From assembly GCA_018713975.1 (NCBI GenBank), contig DVOB01000124.1, positions 1 to 20,623 on the forward strand: a DNA stretch of 20,623 nt, given 5' to 3'. Of this stretch, positions 8,401 through 15,568 are shown piece after piece. Under the pieces are notes generated by a model, which was given only the letters and a program-made list of their open reading frames with translations, did no database searches and was not told the origin of the DNA. The translations under genes were made by a program, and so were the position numbers. The DNA comes from Lentihominibacter excrementipullorum. Lineage in GTDB: Bacteria > Bacillota > Clostridia > Peptostreptococcales > Anaerovoracaceae. Every line of letters starts with the position of its first letter. Within the stretch, counting starts at the first letter, position 1.

Positions 8401-9402
8401 CTATTCGACTGTCAGCTCCTCGGTTTCCAGATGGAGAAGAACCGTCGTCCCGACGCCCACCTCCGAGCGTATCTCCATGGAATGGTGAAGACGGGAGAGT
8501 ATCTCGTTGCATAAGTACAGGCCGATACCGGTGGATTTTTTCCCCAGTCTGCCGTTATAGCCGGTAAAGCCCTTTTCCGTCAGCCGCGGGATGTCTTCCG
8601 CCGCGATGCCGATGCCCGTATCACGTATCACCAGTGTGGCCGGGGCTTCGCTGAATATGGAGATCTTTCCGGTCTTGGTGTACTTGAGGGAGTTGGAAAG
8701 TATCTGCTCTATGACGAAGCAGAGCCATTTCTCATCGGTGTTGACGGTGAAGCCGGTATCTTCGATGTCCAGCGATATCTTCCCGGCGATGAAAAGAGGC
8801 GCGTACTTTCTGACTGCCTGTCTGACTATGTCGTCCAGGCCGTACTGCTTTATCACGTAATCGGTATAGTCGGATTCCAGTCTGACATAGGAAAGAGCCA
8901 TCTCCACGTACTGTTCGATATTGAACAGCTGTACGTTGAGCGGAGAGCTCTTGGACTGATCCTGAAGCAGCATCTTCATTGCCGAGATAGGGACCTTTAT
9001 CTGGTGGACCCACATGGCATAGTAATCCTGTATGTAGTTTCTGGCCGCGTTATTTTCCATATATAGCCTGTTGAGCTCACCGTACAGTTTCTTGATCAGG
9101 TCTTCGTAGCCCTGTTCTATGGCGTTTTTTGCCAGCGGAAGCGATGCCAGCGATACAGTCACGTCGGCTGATGCGCTTTTCAGCGATTTTAGCTTTCTGT
9201 AAAATCCGGTGAAATCCAACAGCAGATATATCAGGCCGACAACGGTGCAAAGAACGGACGCATATATTATCGCGTCGGCGCTGACTTCGTAAAGATAAAG
9301 TATTATCGCGAAGATGAAGGCGAAGATACACATCATCGCTATGGCTCTGACCTTGCTGCGCATGTATGCGGCCGCTGATCTCCATAAAAAACTGTCTTTC
9401 AT
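8401..9402 (-). CDS. BceS-like intramembrane-sensing histidine kinase
   Basis: Membrane histidine kinase of 333 residues. Two TMs (about 19-39 and 44-64) are joined by an external loop of only about five residues, so there is no external sensor domain; this is the intramembrane-sensing type that reads its BceAB-like transporter directly. The phosphorylated residue is H133 in WVHQIKVPISA. The ATPase domain has an N-box asparagine N237 (EQILSNSLKYT), G1 DTGIGI at 261-266 and G2 TGIGL at 291-295. The start ATG 9402 overlaps the response-regulator stop as ATGA (9402-9399), so the pair is translationally coupled. Expected partner: the regulator at 9399-10076. Family and role in the module are clear; the stimulus is not. 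Confidence 0.94.
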   Translation of the reverse strand: MKDSFLWRSAAAYMRSKVRAIAMMCIFAFIFAIILYLYEVSADAIIYASVLCTVVGLIYLLLDFTGFYRKLKSLKSASADVTVSLASLPLAKNAIEQGYEDLIKKLYGELNRLYMENNAARNYIQDYYAMWVHQIKVPISAMKMLLQDQSKSSPLNVQLFNIEQYVEMALSYVRLESDYTDYVIKQYGLDDIVRQAVRKYAPLFIAGKISLDIEDTGFTVNTDEKWLCFVIEQILSNSLKYTKTGKISIFSEAPATLVIRDTGIGIAAEDIPRLTEKGFTGYNGRLGKKSTGIGLYLCNEILSRLHHSMEIRSEVGVGTTVLLHLETEELTVE

Positions 9403-10076
9403 TCTATTATATACCCCATGCCTTTCCTGGTCTTTATCAGATCCTCGATGCCGATGTCGGCCAATGCTTTTCTTAGTCTGGCCACGTTGACTGACAGCGT
9501 GTTTTCATCCACGAAGCAGTCAGTTTCCCACAGCTTGTTCATCAGCACATCCCGGGCAACTACCTGCCCTCTGTTTTCCATGAGGATCGTCAGTATCTTA
9601 TTCTCATTTCTGGAAAGCTCCAGTGTTTTATCGCCACAGGAGACTGTGCCGGCACCGCTGTTGAACATGATATCGCCGCAGGTGAAAAGTCCTGTCTGCT
9701 GAGGTGTGGCGAAATCGTAAGTCCTGCGCAGGAGAGCCTGTATCTTTGCCAGCAGCATGTCGATATCGAAGGGCTTGGCTACGAAATCGTCGGCGCCCAT
9801 ATTGATGGCCATGACGATGTTCATATTGTCGCCGGCCGATGAAATGAACATGATAGGGACTTTGGAAACCTTTCGTATCTCGCTGCACCAGTGGTAGCCG
9901 TTGAAGAATGGCAGAGAGATGTCCATCAGAATCAGATGAGGATCGCACAGCAGGAATTCTTCCATGACACTTCTGAAGTCCTGACATATGACAGCTTCAA
10001 AGCCCCAGCTTCTCAGCATGTCTGCTATGGAATCCGATATGATGTCGTCGTCCTCGACGATGAAGATCCTGTACAT
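9399..10076 (-). CDS. BceR-like OmpR-family response regulator
   Basis: DNA-binding response regulator of 225 residues. The receiver domain shows acidic residues E8, D9 and D10, phospho-acceptor D52 (LILMDISLPFFNG), the Ser switch at 79-80 and K101 (VAKPF). The C-terminal winged helix (about 130-225) ends in the typical VNVARLRKALADIGIEDLIKTRKGMGYII. The open frame continues upstream to 10127, but ATG 10076 has AAAGGAG at six-base spacing and starts exactly as the family does (MYRIFIVEDD). It is expected to bind upstream of the ABC pair and activate it when phosphorylated by the neighbouring kinase. No convincing promoter is visible in the 57 bp before it, so it is probably read from the amidohydrolase promoter. 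Confidence 0.95.
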   Translation of the reverse strand: MYRIFIVEDDDIISDSIADMLRSWGFEAVICQDFRSVMEEFLLCDPHLILMDISLPFFNGYHWCSEIRKVSKVPIMFISSAGDNMNIVMAINMGADDFVAKPFDIDMLLAKIQALLRRTYDFATPQQTGLFTCGDIMFNSGAGTVSCGDKTLELSRNENKILTILMENRGQVVARDVLMNKLWETDCFVDENTLSVNVARLRKALADIGIEDLIKTRKGMGYIIE

Positions 10077-10133
10077 TTGTTTCTCCTTTGCTCGGGTCAT
10101 GTGGTAAGCGGATGTCACGGCATACATGTGCTT

Positions 10134-11315
10134 TTATGCCTGTGCCAGCAGTCGTTTGTATAGTTCTAATCCGCTTGTAAGCACTTTTTCGTCAAAATCA
10201 AAGTCAACGCTGTGAAGAGAGATACCTGTACCTGTTCCAAGCAGAAAGAATGCGGCTGGTACATAGAGGCCGTAAAATGAAAAATCCTCGGATATCATCA
10301 GTGGTTCAGCAAGCTCTTCATAGCCACCGGGAAGAGAACCAAGCACCGGCTTTACTTCATCGTACAGCGCGGCGTCATTGATAACGGGCGGGTATCCGTC
10401 ACTGTTGGAAAATTCCGTACTACAGCCATATTCTCTGGCCGCGTCTTGCAGAGTTTCTTTCAGCAGCCGTATCAGTATATTGAAGTTCTCCTCGCTGAAA
10501 GCACGGACGGTGCCCAGCAGATGAGTGTGGTCGGAAACGATATTTCTGGCGTATCCACTGACCATTTTGCCTATGTGTATTATGGTCTTGTCCTCAGGCC
10601 TGTTTTGCGGCGCTGCGGGCAGGTCGCCGATGCCGTCTGTGAATCTGGGAACGGCGCCTGTGATGGAGGCGTGTTTTTTGTAGACCCGTTTCAGATAATC
10701 AGCTCCGATATAAAGTGCGTCCAGGCCTTCATATGGAGCGGTGCCGTGAGCCGCCTTGCCGTAGATGTCGATGTTTATCTCGGCGGATTTTGGCATCAGT
10801 GCTCCGGGTCTGGAGACTATCCTCCCTGCTTCCGCGAAAGGCCACATGTGGATGCCGAAGATTCTGGTGACGTTATATTGTTTCAGGATGCCGCTTTCGC
10901 ATATCTCTCTGGCCCCGCCAAGAGTTTCCTCAGCAGGCTGAAAGATCAGCAGTACATTGCAGCCAAGCTCGTCGAGCGTGTCCACGTACTGACCAAGGGT
11001 CAGGACCATAGCCATGTGGCCGTCGTGGCCGCAGGCATGCATCCTGTTTTCGTGAATAGAACGGTAATCGCAGGTATTGGCTTCCTGTACAGGAAGCCCG
11101 TCCATGTCGGCTCTGAATCCATATGTTTCCTTTTGCCCTTTGTCAAAGTACGCGCAGATGCCGGAGCCGCATAGGAAGGTCATCTTGCAGTTCAGCTGTT
11201 CCAGCACCGAAAGGAGATATTTTTTGGTTTCAGGCAGATCCCGATCCAGCTCAGGTATCATATGCAGATTTCTCCTGTGTAGCTTCAGCAGTTCTTCGTA
11301 ATCGTTCATTATCAT
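10134..11315 (-). CDS. M20D-family amidohydrolase (hippurate/N-acyl-amino-acid hydrolase type)
   Basis: Soluble metallohydrolase of 393 residues that in this family cleaves the amide bond of N-acyl amino acids (hippurate, IAA-amino acids, N-acetyl-diaminopimelate, N-acyl peptides). Metal ligands by homology: C95 and H97 (HACGHDGH at 93-100), E130 with base E129 (QPAEE), H156 (GIHMWP) and H368 (SLHSVDF). H190 in KAAHGTAPYEG lies in the dimerisation/lid domain. There is no signal peptide, so it acts in the cytoplasm. ATG 11315 is preceded by AAGGCGAG; the second ATG at 11309 is less well placed. The gene lies 57 bp before the response regulator on the same strand with no visible terminator, so it probably heads the operon. 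Substrate cannot be assigned: the family label hippurate hydrolase is only a class name. Confidence 0.92.
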   Translation of the reverse strand: MIMNDYEELLKLHRRNLHMIPELDRDLPETKKYLLSVLEQLNCKMTFLCGSGICAYFDKGQKETYGFRADMDGLPVQEANTCDYRSIHENRMHACGHDGHMAMVLTLGQYVDTLDELGCNVLLIFQPAEETLGGAREICESGILKQYNVTRIFGIHMWPFAEAGRIVSRPGALMPKSAEINIDIYGKAAHGTAPYEGLDALYIGADYLKRVYKKHASITGAVPRFTDGIGDLPAAPQNRPEDKTIIHIGKMVSGYARNIVSDHTHLLGTVRAFSEENFNILIRLLKETLQDAAREYGCSTEFSNSDGYPPVINDAALYDEVKPVLGSLPGGYEELAEPLMISEDFSFYGLYVPAAFFLLGTGTGISLHSVDFDFDEKVLTSGLELYKRLLAQA

Positions 11316-11444
11316 CGTCTCGCCTTTTTGTTTTTTGCCTTTCTGTTTGTTTCTAGTCTCTCTTTTTTCCTTTTCTTCCTCCTGACATGGTCTGACGCGC
11401 TGTAGGCCGGTCCATGGCCGGGAAGATGTTCCTTCATTTTTTCA

Positions 11445-11473
11445 ATGATACCATAGCCGGGCGGGTAAGGCAA
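11445..11473 (-). promoter_or_regulatory. Promoter of the amidohydrolase-Bce operon
   Basis: On the minus strand TTGCCT (11473-11468), a 17-base spacer and TATCAT (11450-11445) preceded by TGG form an extended -10 promoter. Predicted transcript start is near 11438, giving a purine-rich leader of about 120 bases before ATG 11315. It lies back-to-back with the cca promoter. Confidence 0.5.
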
Positions 11474-11490
11474 ACTTGGGCTTGCAAATG

Positions 11491-11499
11491 TGGTATAAT
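11491..11499 (+). promoter_or_regulatory. Extended -10 promoter element of cca
   Basis: TGGTATAAT is a perfect extended -10 (TGN-TATAAT). No strong -35 is seen 17 bases upstream (CAAACT at 11471-11476), which extended -10 promoters tolerate. The predicted transcript start near 11506 excludes the in-frame TTG at 11476 and ATG at 11500 as starts for cca. Confidence 0.6.
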
Positions 11500-11532
11500 A
11501 TGAGCATCAAAGACGATACGGAGGCACGGAAG

Positions 11533-12948
11533 ATGACGGAAGCCAGGGGAAAACACGGGATGGAAAGAGGCGTGGAGGCGCTGCAAAGGCTGAAGGATGC
11601 CGGGTACGAGGCATATTTCGTCGGCGGGTGCGTCAGGGACAGTTTGCTGGCCGGGAAATCCGGCTCCGAAACGGAGCTGCCTGCAGGCAAGGTTGATATA
11701 GACGTGACTACTGATGCGTCTCCGCGGCAGATCAAGGCTGTTTTTTCTGACATGCGGACAGTAGATACAGGCATAAAACACGGCACTGTTACTGTTGTGC
11801 TGCCGCCGGGAGGAGCTGGCGGCGATAGTCTGCCTGTGGAGATAACCACCTACAGGACCGAGACCGGGTATTCCGACGGGAGGCATCCCGACAGCGTGGA
11901 GTTCACCAGATCGCTGACGGAGGATCTGAAGCGGCGTGATTTCACCGTCAATGCCATGGCTATGGACGCAGACGGGAATATTATCGACCCTTTCGGTGGA
12001 CGGCGCGATCTGGAGGCACGGATATTGAAGGCCGTCGGGGATCCGGACGAGAGGTTTCGGGAGGACGGACTGAGGATAATGCGGGCGTTGCGGTTTTCGT
12101 CGGTGTTGGGATTCGCCATAGAGAGGAAAACGGAGGAAGCTCTTTCCAGAAACAGGAGGATGCTGTTGAAGCTGTCAGAAGAGCGGATATTCAGCGAGTT
12201 CAAGAAGCTGGTAACAGGGGGAAATGCCGGCGTCGTCGTACGCGGATATATAGATGTGCTGGGAACGGTCTTTCCGGAATTGCTGGCCATGAAGGGATTT
12301 CAGCAGCATAACGAGTACCATAGATACGATGTGCTGGAACACTGCGTGAGAGCCATGGAGACCGTCATGACTGTGCCGGAAAACAGGCTCCACATGAAGA
12401 TGGCGGCTCTTTTCCACGATGTAGGAAAGCCTCTGACTTATTCTGAAGAGGACAACGGCCGGGGGCACTTCTATGGTCACGCGTCAAAAGGCGCGGAGGT
12501 GGTGGCCGAAGTCATGGAAAGATTCAGAGCTGACAAGGCTCTGACAGAGCGGGTGGTGACCCTGGTCAGATATCACGATCTGATATTTGAGGAAGACGAA
12601 CGCCTGCTAAAAAAGTGGATGCGGCGATTCACACCGGAAGTGCTCTTTGAGATACTGGAAATAAAAAGAGCCGACAATCTTGCCACCGGAAACATGGGTG
12701 AGCCGTTGAAAGCGAAGTTCAGTCGTATATCGTCCATGATGGAAGAAATAATATGCCAGGGACAGTGTTTTTCTCTCAGGGATCTGGCTGTAGATGGGAA
12801 AGCGCTGATGGCACTGGGCGTGAAGCAGGGCCCGGAAGTGGGACGGATACTGGAGTCACTGCTGAAGGCAGTGGTGGAGGATGGCGTTCCTAACGAGAAG
12901 GAAAAGCTGCTGGAACTGGCGCGGGAGAAAATAGCCGCGAGAGTTTGA
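11533..12948 (+). CDS. cca: CCA tRNA nucleotidyltransferase with HD domain
   Basis: Class II nucleotidyltransferase that adds or repairs the 3' CCA end of tRNAs. Start ATG 11533 is chosen because GGAGG (11520-11524) lies eight bases before it and the promoter -10 box (11494-11499) overlaps the upstream part of the open frame; 471 residues result. Motifs: the GGCVRDSLL loop at 31-39, metal-binding D55 and D57 (VDIDVTTD), RRDFTVNAM at 134-142 (ribose recognition), and FREDGLRIMRALRF at about 175-188 containing the nucleotide-template motif. A C-terminal HD phosphohydrolase domain carries HDVGKP (H295, D296) and distal YHD. Bacterial enzymes with this HD domain can have 2',3'-cyclic phosphodiesterase/phosphatase activity; this is known of relatives, not shown here. 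The gene stands alone on plus between divergent and convergent neighbours. Confidence 0.95.
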   Translation: MTEARGKHGMERGVEALQRLKDAGYEAYFVGGCVRDSLLAGKSGSETELPAGKVDIDVTTDASPRQIKAVFSDMRTVDTGIKHGTVTVVLPPGGAGGDSLPVEITTYRTETGYSDGRHPDSVEFTRSLTEDLKRRDFTVNAMAMDADGNIIDPFGGRRDLEARILKAVGDPDERFREDGLRIMRALRFSSVLGFAIERKTEEALSRNRRMLLKLSEERIFSEFKKLVTGGNAGVVVRGYIDVLGTVFPELLAMKGFQQHNEYHRYDVLEHCVRAMETVMTVPENRLHMKMAALFHDVGKPLTYSEEDNGRGHFYGHASKGAEVVAEVMERFRADKALTERVVTLVRYHDLIFEEDERLLKKWMRRFTPEVLFEILEIKRADNLATGNMGEPLKAKFSRISSMMEEIICQGQCFSLRDLAVDGKALMALGVKQGPEVGRILESLLKAVVEDGVPNEKEKLLELAREKIAARV

Positions 12949-13094
12949 GATACGCTGCAGGGAGAATACCCCAGATGGCTTCACTGATCCGGAGGTGCGA
13001 TGTCTTTTGTCGGGGGGCGAAGATACTCACAGAAGTCACGGCGGGATCCTTTAGGGGCGATGATCGGTTAGGCCTGACGATCGGTGTGCCTCCC

Positions 13095-13123
13095 TTGACA
13101 GTCCGGCGGCACGAAATTATAAT
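13095..13123 (+). promoter_or_regulatory. Perfect-consensus sigma-A promoter of csoR
   Basis: TTGACA (13095-13100), a spacer of exactly 17 bases, and TATAAT (13118-13123) match the vegetative consensus at all twelve positions. Transcription should begin near 13130. A promoter this strong in front of a repressor gene implies tight repression, which fits the dyad directly downstream. Confidence 0.88.
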
Positions 13124-13128
13124 ATACG

Positions 13129-13146
13129 CATACCCCTTATGGTATG
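13129..13146. promoter_or_regulatory. Candidate CsoR operator overlapping the transcription start
   Basis: Inverted repeat CATACC (13129-13134) / GGTATG (13141-13146) with spacer CCTTAT. TACCCC/GGGGTA-type dyads are typical of CsoR-family operators. Its position over the predicted +1 and just before the ribosome binding site suits autorepression. Confidence 0.55.
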
Positions 13147-13161
13147 GAGGTGAACGTAAAA

Positions 13162-13437
13162 ATGAGACAATGTATGGATTCGGATAATCTGCATCGCAGA
13201 CTCAAGAAGATAATAGGACAGGTGCAGGCCATAGACAGGATGATAGATGAGGATGTCCCCTGTGAGGATGTGCTGGCTCAGATAAACGCCGCCAAATCAG
13301 CCCTGCACAAGGCGGGGCAGGTGGTGCTGGAGGGGCATATAAAGCACTGCGTCCGAGACGGCATAGAACATGGCGATGCTGACAAGACTATCGAGAACTT
13401 CACCAAGGCTGTCGAGCGATTCGCCAATATGCAGTGA
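13162..13437 (+). CDS. csoR: CsoR-family metal-sensing transcriptional repressor
   Basis: All-helical DUF156/CsoR-RcnR-FrmR repressor of 91 residues that releases DNA on binding its ligand. The metal site C34, H59 and C63 has the same spacing (25 and 4) as the Cys-His-Cys Cu(I) site of Mycobacterium tuberculosis CsoR, so copper is the likely ligand; CstR-type persulfide sensors lack the histidine and FrmR/RcnR have an N-terminal His/Pro ligand. The start ATG 13162 has GGAGGTGA at 13146-13153; the ATG at 13144 overlaps that site and is rejected. The promoter is full consensus with an operator-like dyad. No copper ATPase or chaperone gene is in the window, so either it regulates distant genes or only itself. 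Next gene is convergent. Confidence 0.92.
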   Translation: MRQCMDSDNLHRRLKKIIGQVQAIDRMIDEDVPCEDVLAQINAAKSALHKAGQVVLEGHIKHCVRDGIEHGDADKTIENFTKAVERFANMQ

Positions 13438-13538
13438 AGGCTGCGATATTCCGGCCGAAAAAAGGATCGGAAAACAGCGGATTTTATCGTGGGAGGCGAT
13501 TTTGAGCGAAGTCGCGACATTTTGCCAGTGTGATCACT

Positions 13539-13560
13539 GCTGCCGCGCTGGCGCGGCAGC
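13539..13560. other. Strong GC hairpin between convergent genes
   Basis: GCTGCCGCG (13539-13547) and CGCGGCAGC (13552-13560) form a perfect 9-bp stem with a CTGG loop; a smaller dyad CAGTG-TGAT-CACTG (13526-13539) abuts it. There is no T-run on either side, so it is not a standard intrinsic terminator, but its place between csoR and the convergent ATPase gene suggests transcript end formation or 3'-end protection. Confidence 0.5.
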
Positions 13561-13569
13561 GAAAAAGCA

Positions 13570-14763
13570 TCATATCCCGATTTTGAGAAGCTCGACGAAC
13601 TGTTTGGCAGTTCTCGGGCTTCTGCCGTTTTTTCTGATGGCGTGAGCTTCGGCTCGTCTGAACAGTTCGGCTTCGTCCATTTTCACGCCGTATTCTTCGG
13701 CCAGAGATTTGACGATTTTGAGATATTCTTCTTTATCCGGTTTCTGGAAGGTGATGGTCAGTCCGAAGCGGGCTGAGAGGCTCATGGTCTCCTGCATGGT
13801 ATCGTTGAGATGCAGTTCATCCCCCATCCGGTCTGCGAAGGTCTCTTTTACGAGATGACGTCTGTTGCTGGTGGCGAATATGACCACGTTGTCGCCGCAG
13901 CCCGATATGCTCCCCTCCAGTGTGGCCTTGAGAGCTGAGAAATTATCATCGTTTCCCGTGAAGCTCAGGTCATCGATGAACAGTATGAATTTCAATGGGT
14001 TCGACGACAGCTCCTCCATGATTTTCGGGATCTGATAAAGCTGGGTCTTCTTTACTTCGACCAGACGGAGGCCTTTAGGCGCCATATCGGCAGCGACGGC
14101 TTTGATGGTAGAGCTTTTGCCTGTCCCGGCATCACCATAAAGCAGCATATTACTGGCGCCTTTTCCTTCCACAAAGGCGGCAGTGTTTTTGATTATCAGC
14201 TCTCGTTCACGTTCATAGCCGAACAGTTCGCTCAGAGGCTGGAAGTCGGGATGGGCCACAGGGACCAGGCGACCGTCTTCGAGACGGAAGAAATTGTATC
14301 TGGCGTATGCACCGTATCCTGTTTTGGTTATGTTGCCCAGCTTTTCCATAAAATCATAATGTATATCGGCAGGATGGTTTGTCCAGTCGGGAAGGAACCC
14401 TTCGTAGTCGATAGTCTCGCGGACATGCATCGACTTGAGCCCTGCTATCTCTTCAAGTACGGACAGCTCGTTGTCCACAGCCGTGTCGATCTCCTTTGCC
14501 ATTTCTTTTTTGGCAGCCTTTCCTTTCACGTAGAAATTGTCGTCCTGGAGGACGAGAGCTCGTACATAGTCTGTCAGACAGGCTGTCGTCTGATAAAGCT
14601 CAGAGACGAACTGGCTGTATAGTTTTATGGAAAGGTCAGTATCGCGGTCAGCCATGGCCTCCAGCAGCTGTCGCAGGCTGGCTATGACCGGGTCGGTCTT
14701 TATATCTGAAAATACCGCGAGGGAATCTATCTCCGCCTTGAGGCGGTAAAAACTTTTTCTCAT
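13570..14763 (-). CDS. DUF815 family AAA+ ATPase
   Basis: Predicted cytoplasmic ATPase of 397 residues (COG2607/DUF815 type). The N-terminal 180 residues are helical and of unknown role; the AAA+ core follows with Walker A GDAGTGKSS at 210-218, Walker B FILFIDDLSF at about 259-268 (D264, D265), sensor 1 ATSNRRH around N300 and a basic SARFG segment near 330-334. The C-terminal lid contains KNGRSPRTAKQFVELL. The start ATG 14763 has AGGAG seven bases upstream. No biochemical function is established for the family as far as I know. It stands alone; its promoter overlaps that of the divergent pseudouridine synthase gene, but this need not mean shared function. Confidence 0.9.
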   Translation of the reverse strand: MRKSFYRLKAEIDSLAVFSDIKTDPVIASLRQLLEAMADRDTDLSIKLYSQFVSELYQTTACLTDYVRALVLQDDNFYVKGKAAKKEMAKEIDTAVDNELSVLEEIAGLKSMHVRETIDYEGFLPDWTNHPADIHYDFMEKLGNITKTGYGAYARYNFFRLEDGRLVPVAHPDFQPLSELFGYERERELIIKNTAAFVEGKGASNMLLYGDAGTGKSSTIKAVAADMAPKGLRLVEVKKTQLYQIPKIMEELSSNPLKFILFIDDLSFTGNDDNFSALKATLEGSISGCGDNVVIFATSNRRHLVKETFADRMGDELHLNDTMQETMSLSARFGLTITFQKPDKEEYLKIVKSLAEEYGVKMDEAELFRRAEAHAIRKNGRSPRTAKQFVELLKIGI

Positions 14764-14789
14764 GTTGATCTCCTGTAAAAATAAATCTG

Positions 14790-14818
14790 TTGTTTTGGTT
14801 GTTTCTATTCATTATACT
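14790..14818 (+). promoter_or_regulatory. Candidate promoter of the pseudouridine synthase gene
   Basis: TTGTTT (14790-14795), 17-base spacer, TATACT (14813-14818). Transcript start would be near 14825, 32 bases before ATG 14857. The -10 overlaps the opposing -10 on the minus strand. Confidence 0.45.
14811..14816 (-). promoter_or_regulatory. -10 box of the DUF815 gene
   Basis: TATAAT on the minus strand, 47 bases before ATG 14763. No good -35 is seen 16-18 bases upstream. It shares four base pairs with the plus-strand TATACT, so the two promoters cannot both be open at once. Confidence 0.4.
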
Positions 14819-14856
14819 ATATATTGCGGAAAATGGATATACTCACGGAGGACGAA

Positions 14857-15561
14857 ATGAGGATCAATAAATATATAGCTGATGCAGGCATATGCAGCAG
14901 GCGAAAGGCTGATGAGCTGATTTCCAATGGAAATGTGAAGATAAATGGGCTTACTGTAAAAGAACTGGGCGTCGATGTGGCGGAAGGCGATGTGGTGGAG
15001 GTCAATGGAAGCGTCATCGAAGCGGGGCGCAGGAAAGTGTACGTGGCAGTCAACAAGCCGGCGGGAGTCATAACATCTATGGACGATGACCGGGAACGGG
15101 AAACGGTGGCGGACATTGTCGCCGACATACCGGAAAGACTGTTTCCGGTTGGCAGGCTGGATTATAACACTACAGGGCTTCTTATCATGACCAATGACGG
15201 ACAGCTGACATATACTCTGACACACCCGAAACATGAGGTGTACAAGACCTATGTGGCAAAGGTGGAAGGAGTGCTTTCCGGAGCCAGAGCAGCTAAGCTG
15301 CGCCGTGGAGTCGATATAGGAGGATTTGTCACGTCGCCGGCAAGGGTGAAGGTGTTGAAGCAGATGCCACGGTACGCGGTGGTGGAAATCAGCATAAGGG
15401 AAGGGAAGAACCGTCAGGTCAGGAAGATGTTCGCCGCAGTGGGGAACAAAGTGCGGGAGCTGAAGCGGACTCAGATAGGAGAGATACGGCTGGGGAGGCT
15501 GAAGGAGGGGCATTACAGGAAGCTGACCAGGGAGGAGATAGAGTATCTCAAGAGCCTGTGA
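14857..15561 (+). CDS. rluB: RluB-family 23S rRNA pseudouridine synthase
   Basis: RsuA/RluB/RluF-family enzyme of 234 residues that isomerises a uridine in rRNA; B. subtilis-type relatives modify 23S rRNA in the peptidyl-transferase region. An S4 RNA-binding domain occupies about 1-60 (MRINKYIADAGICSRRKADE), the catalytic domain follows with NKPAG at 66-70 and the catalytic aspartate D102 in GRLDYNTTGLL; the closing EGKNRQVRKMF motif is at about 185-197. The ORF extends upstream to 14824, but GGAGG (14847-14851) precedes ATG 14857 by five bases and the S4 domain begins exactly there. Its exact target nucleotide is inferred from family only. Stop 15561 is seven bases from the convergent transporter stop, with no clear terminator between. 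Confidence 0.93.
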   Translation: MRINKYIADAGICSRRKADELISNGNVKINGLTVKELGVDVAEGDVVEVNGSVIEAGRRKVYVAVNKPAGVITSMDDDRERETVADIVADIPERLFPVGRLDYNTTGLLIMTNDGQLTYTLTHPKHEVYKTYVAKVEGVLSGARAAKLRRGVDIGGFVTSPARVKVLKQMPRYAVVEISIREGKNRQVRKMFAAVGNKVRELKRTQIGEIRLGRLKEGHYRKLTREEIEYLKSL

Positions 15562-15568
15562 CGCTGAT

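Noticed and set aside
10077..10127. N-terminal extension of the response regulator
   Set aside because: The frame is open, but the ribosome binding site and family N-terminus both place the start at 10076.
10077..10133. Separate promoter for the response regulator (GTGACA at 10113-10118, minus strand)
   Set aside because: No -10-like hexamer at suitable spacing.
11353..11388. Minus-strand 11-codon basic leader peptide before the amidohydrolase
   Set aside because: No ribosome binding site before its ATG; probably chance in a purine-rich leader.
13062..13085. Direct repeat GATCGGT (13062-13068 and 13079-13085) upstream of csoR
   Set aside because: Short, also explains a weak hairpin; not distinguishable from chance.
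12945..13187. 80-codon plus-strand frame between cca and csoR
   Set aside because: No ribosome binding site at its start, runs through the csoR promoter and into csoR in another frame.
13539..13560. Intrinsic terminator for csoR
   Set aside because: The stem is strong but no T-run follows on either strand, so it is listed only as a hairpin.
13497..13587. Ten-base direct repeat CGATTTTGAG near the csoR/DUF815 gap
   Set aside because: Second copy lies within coding sequence and similar strings recur nearby; likely coincidence.
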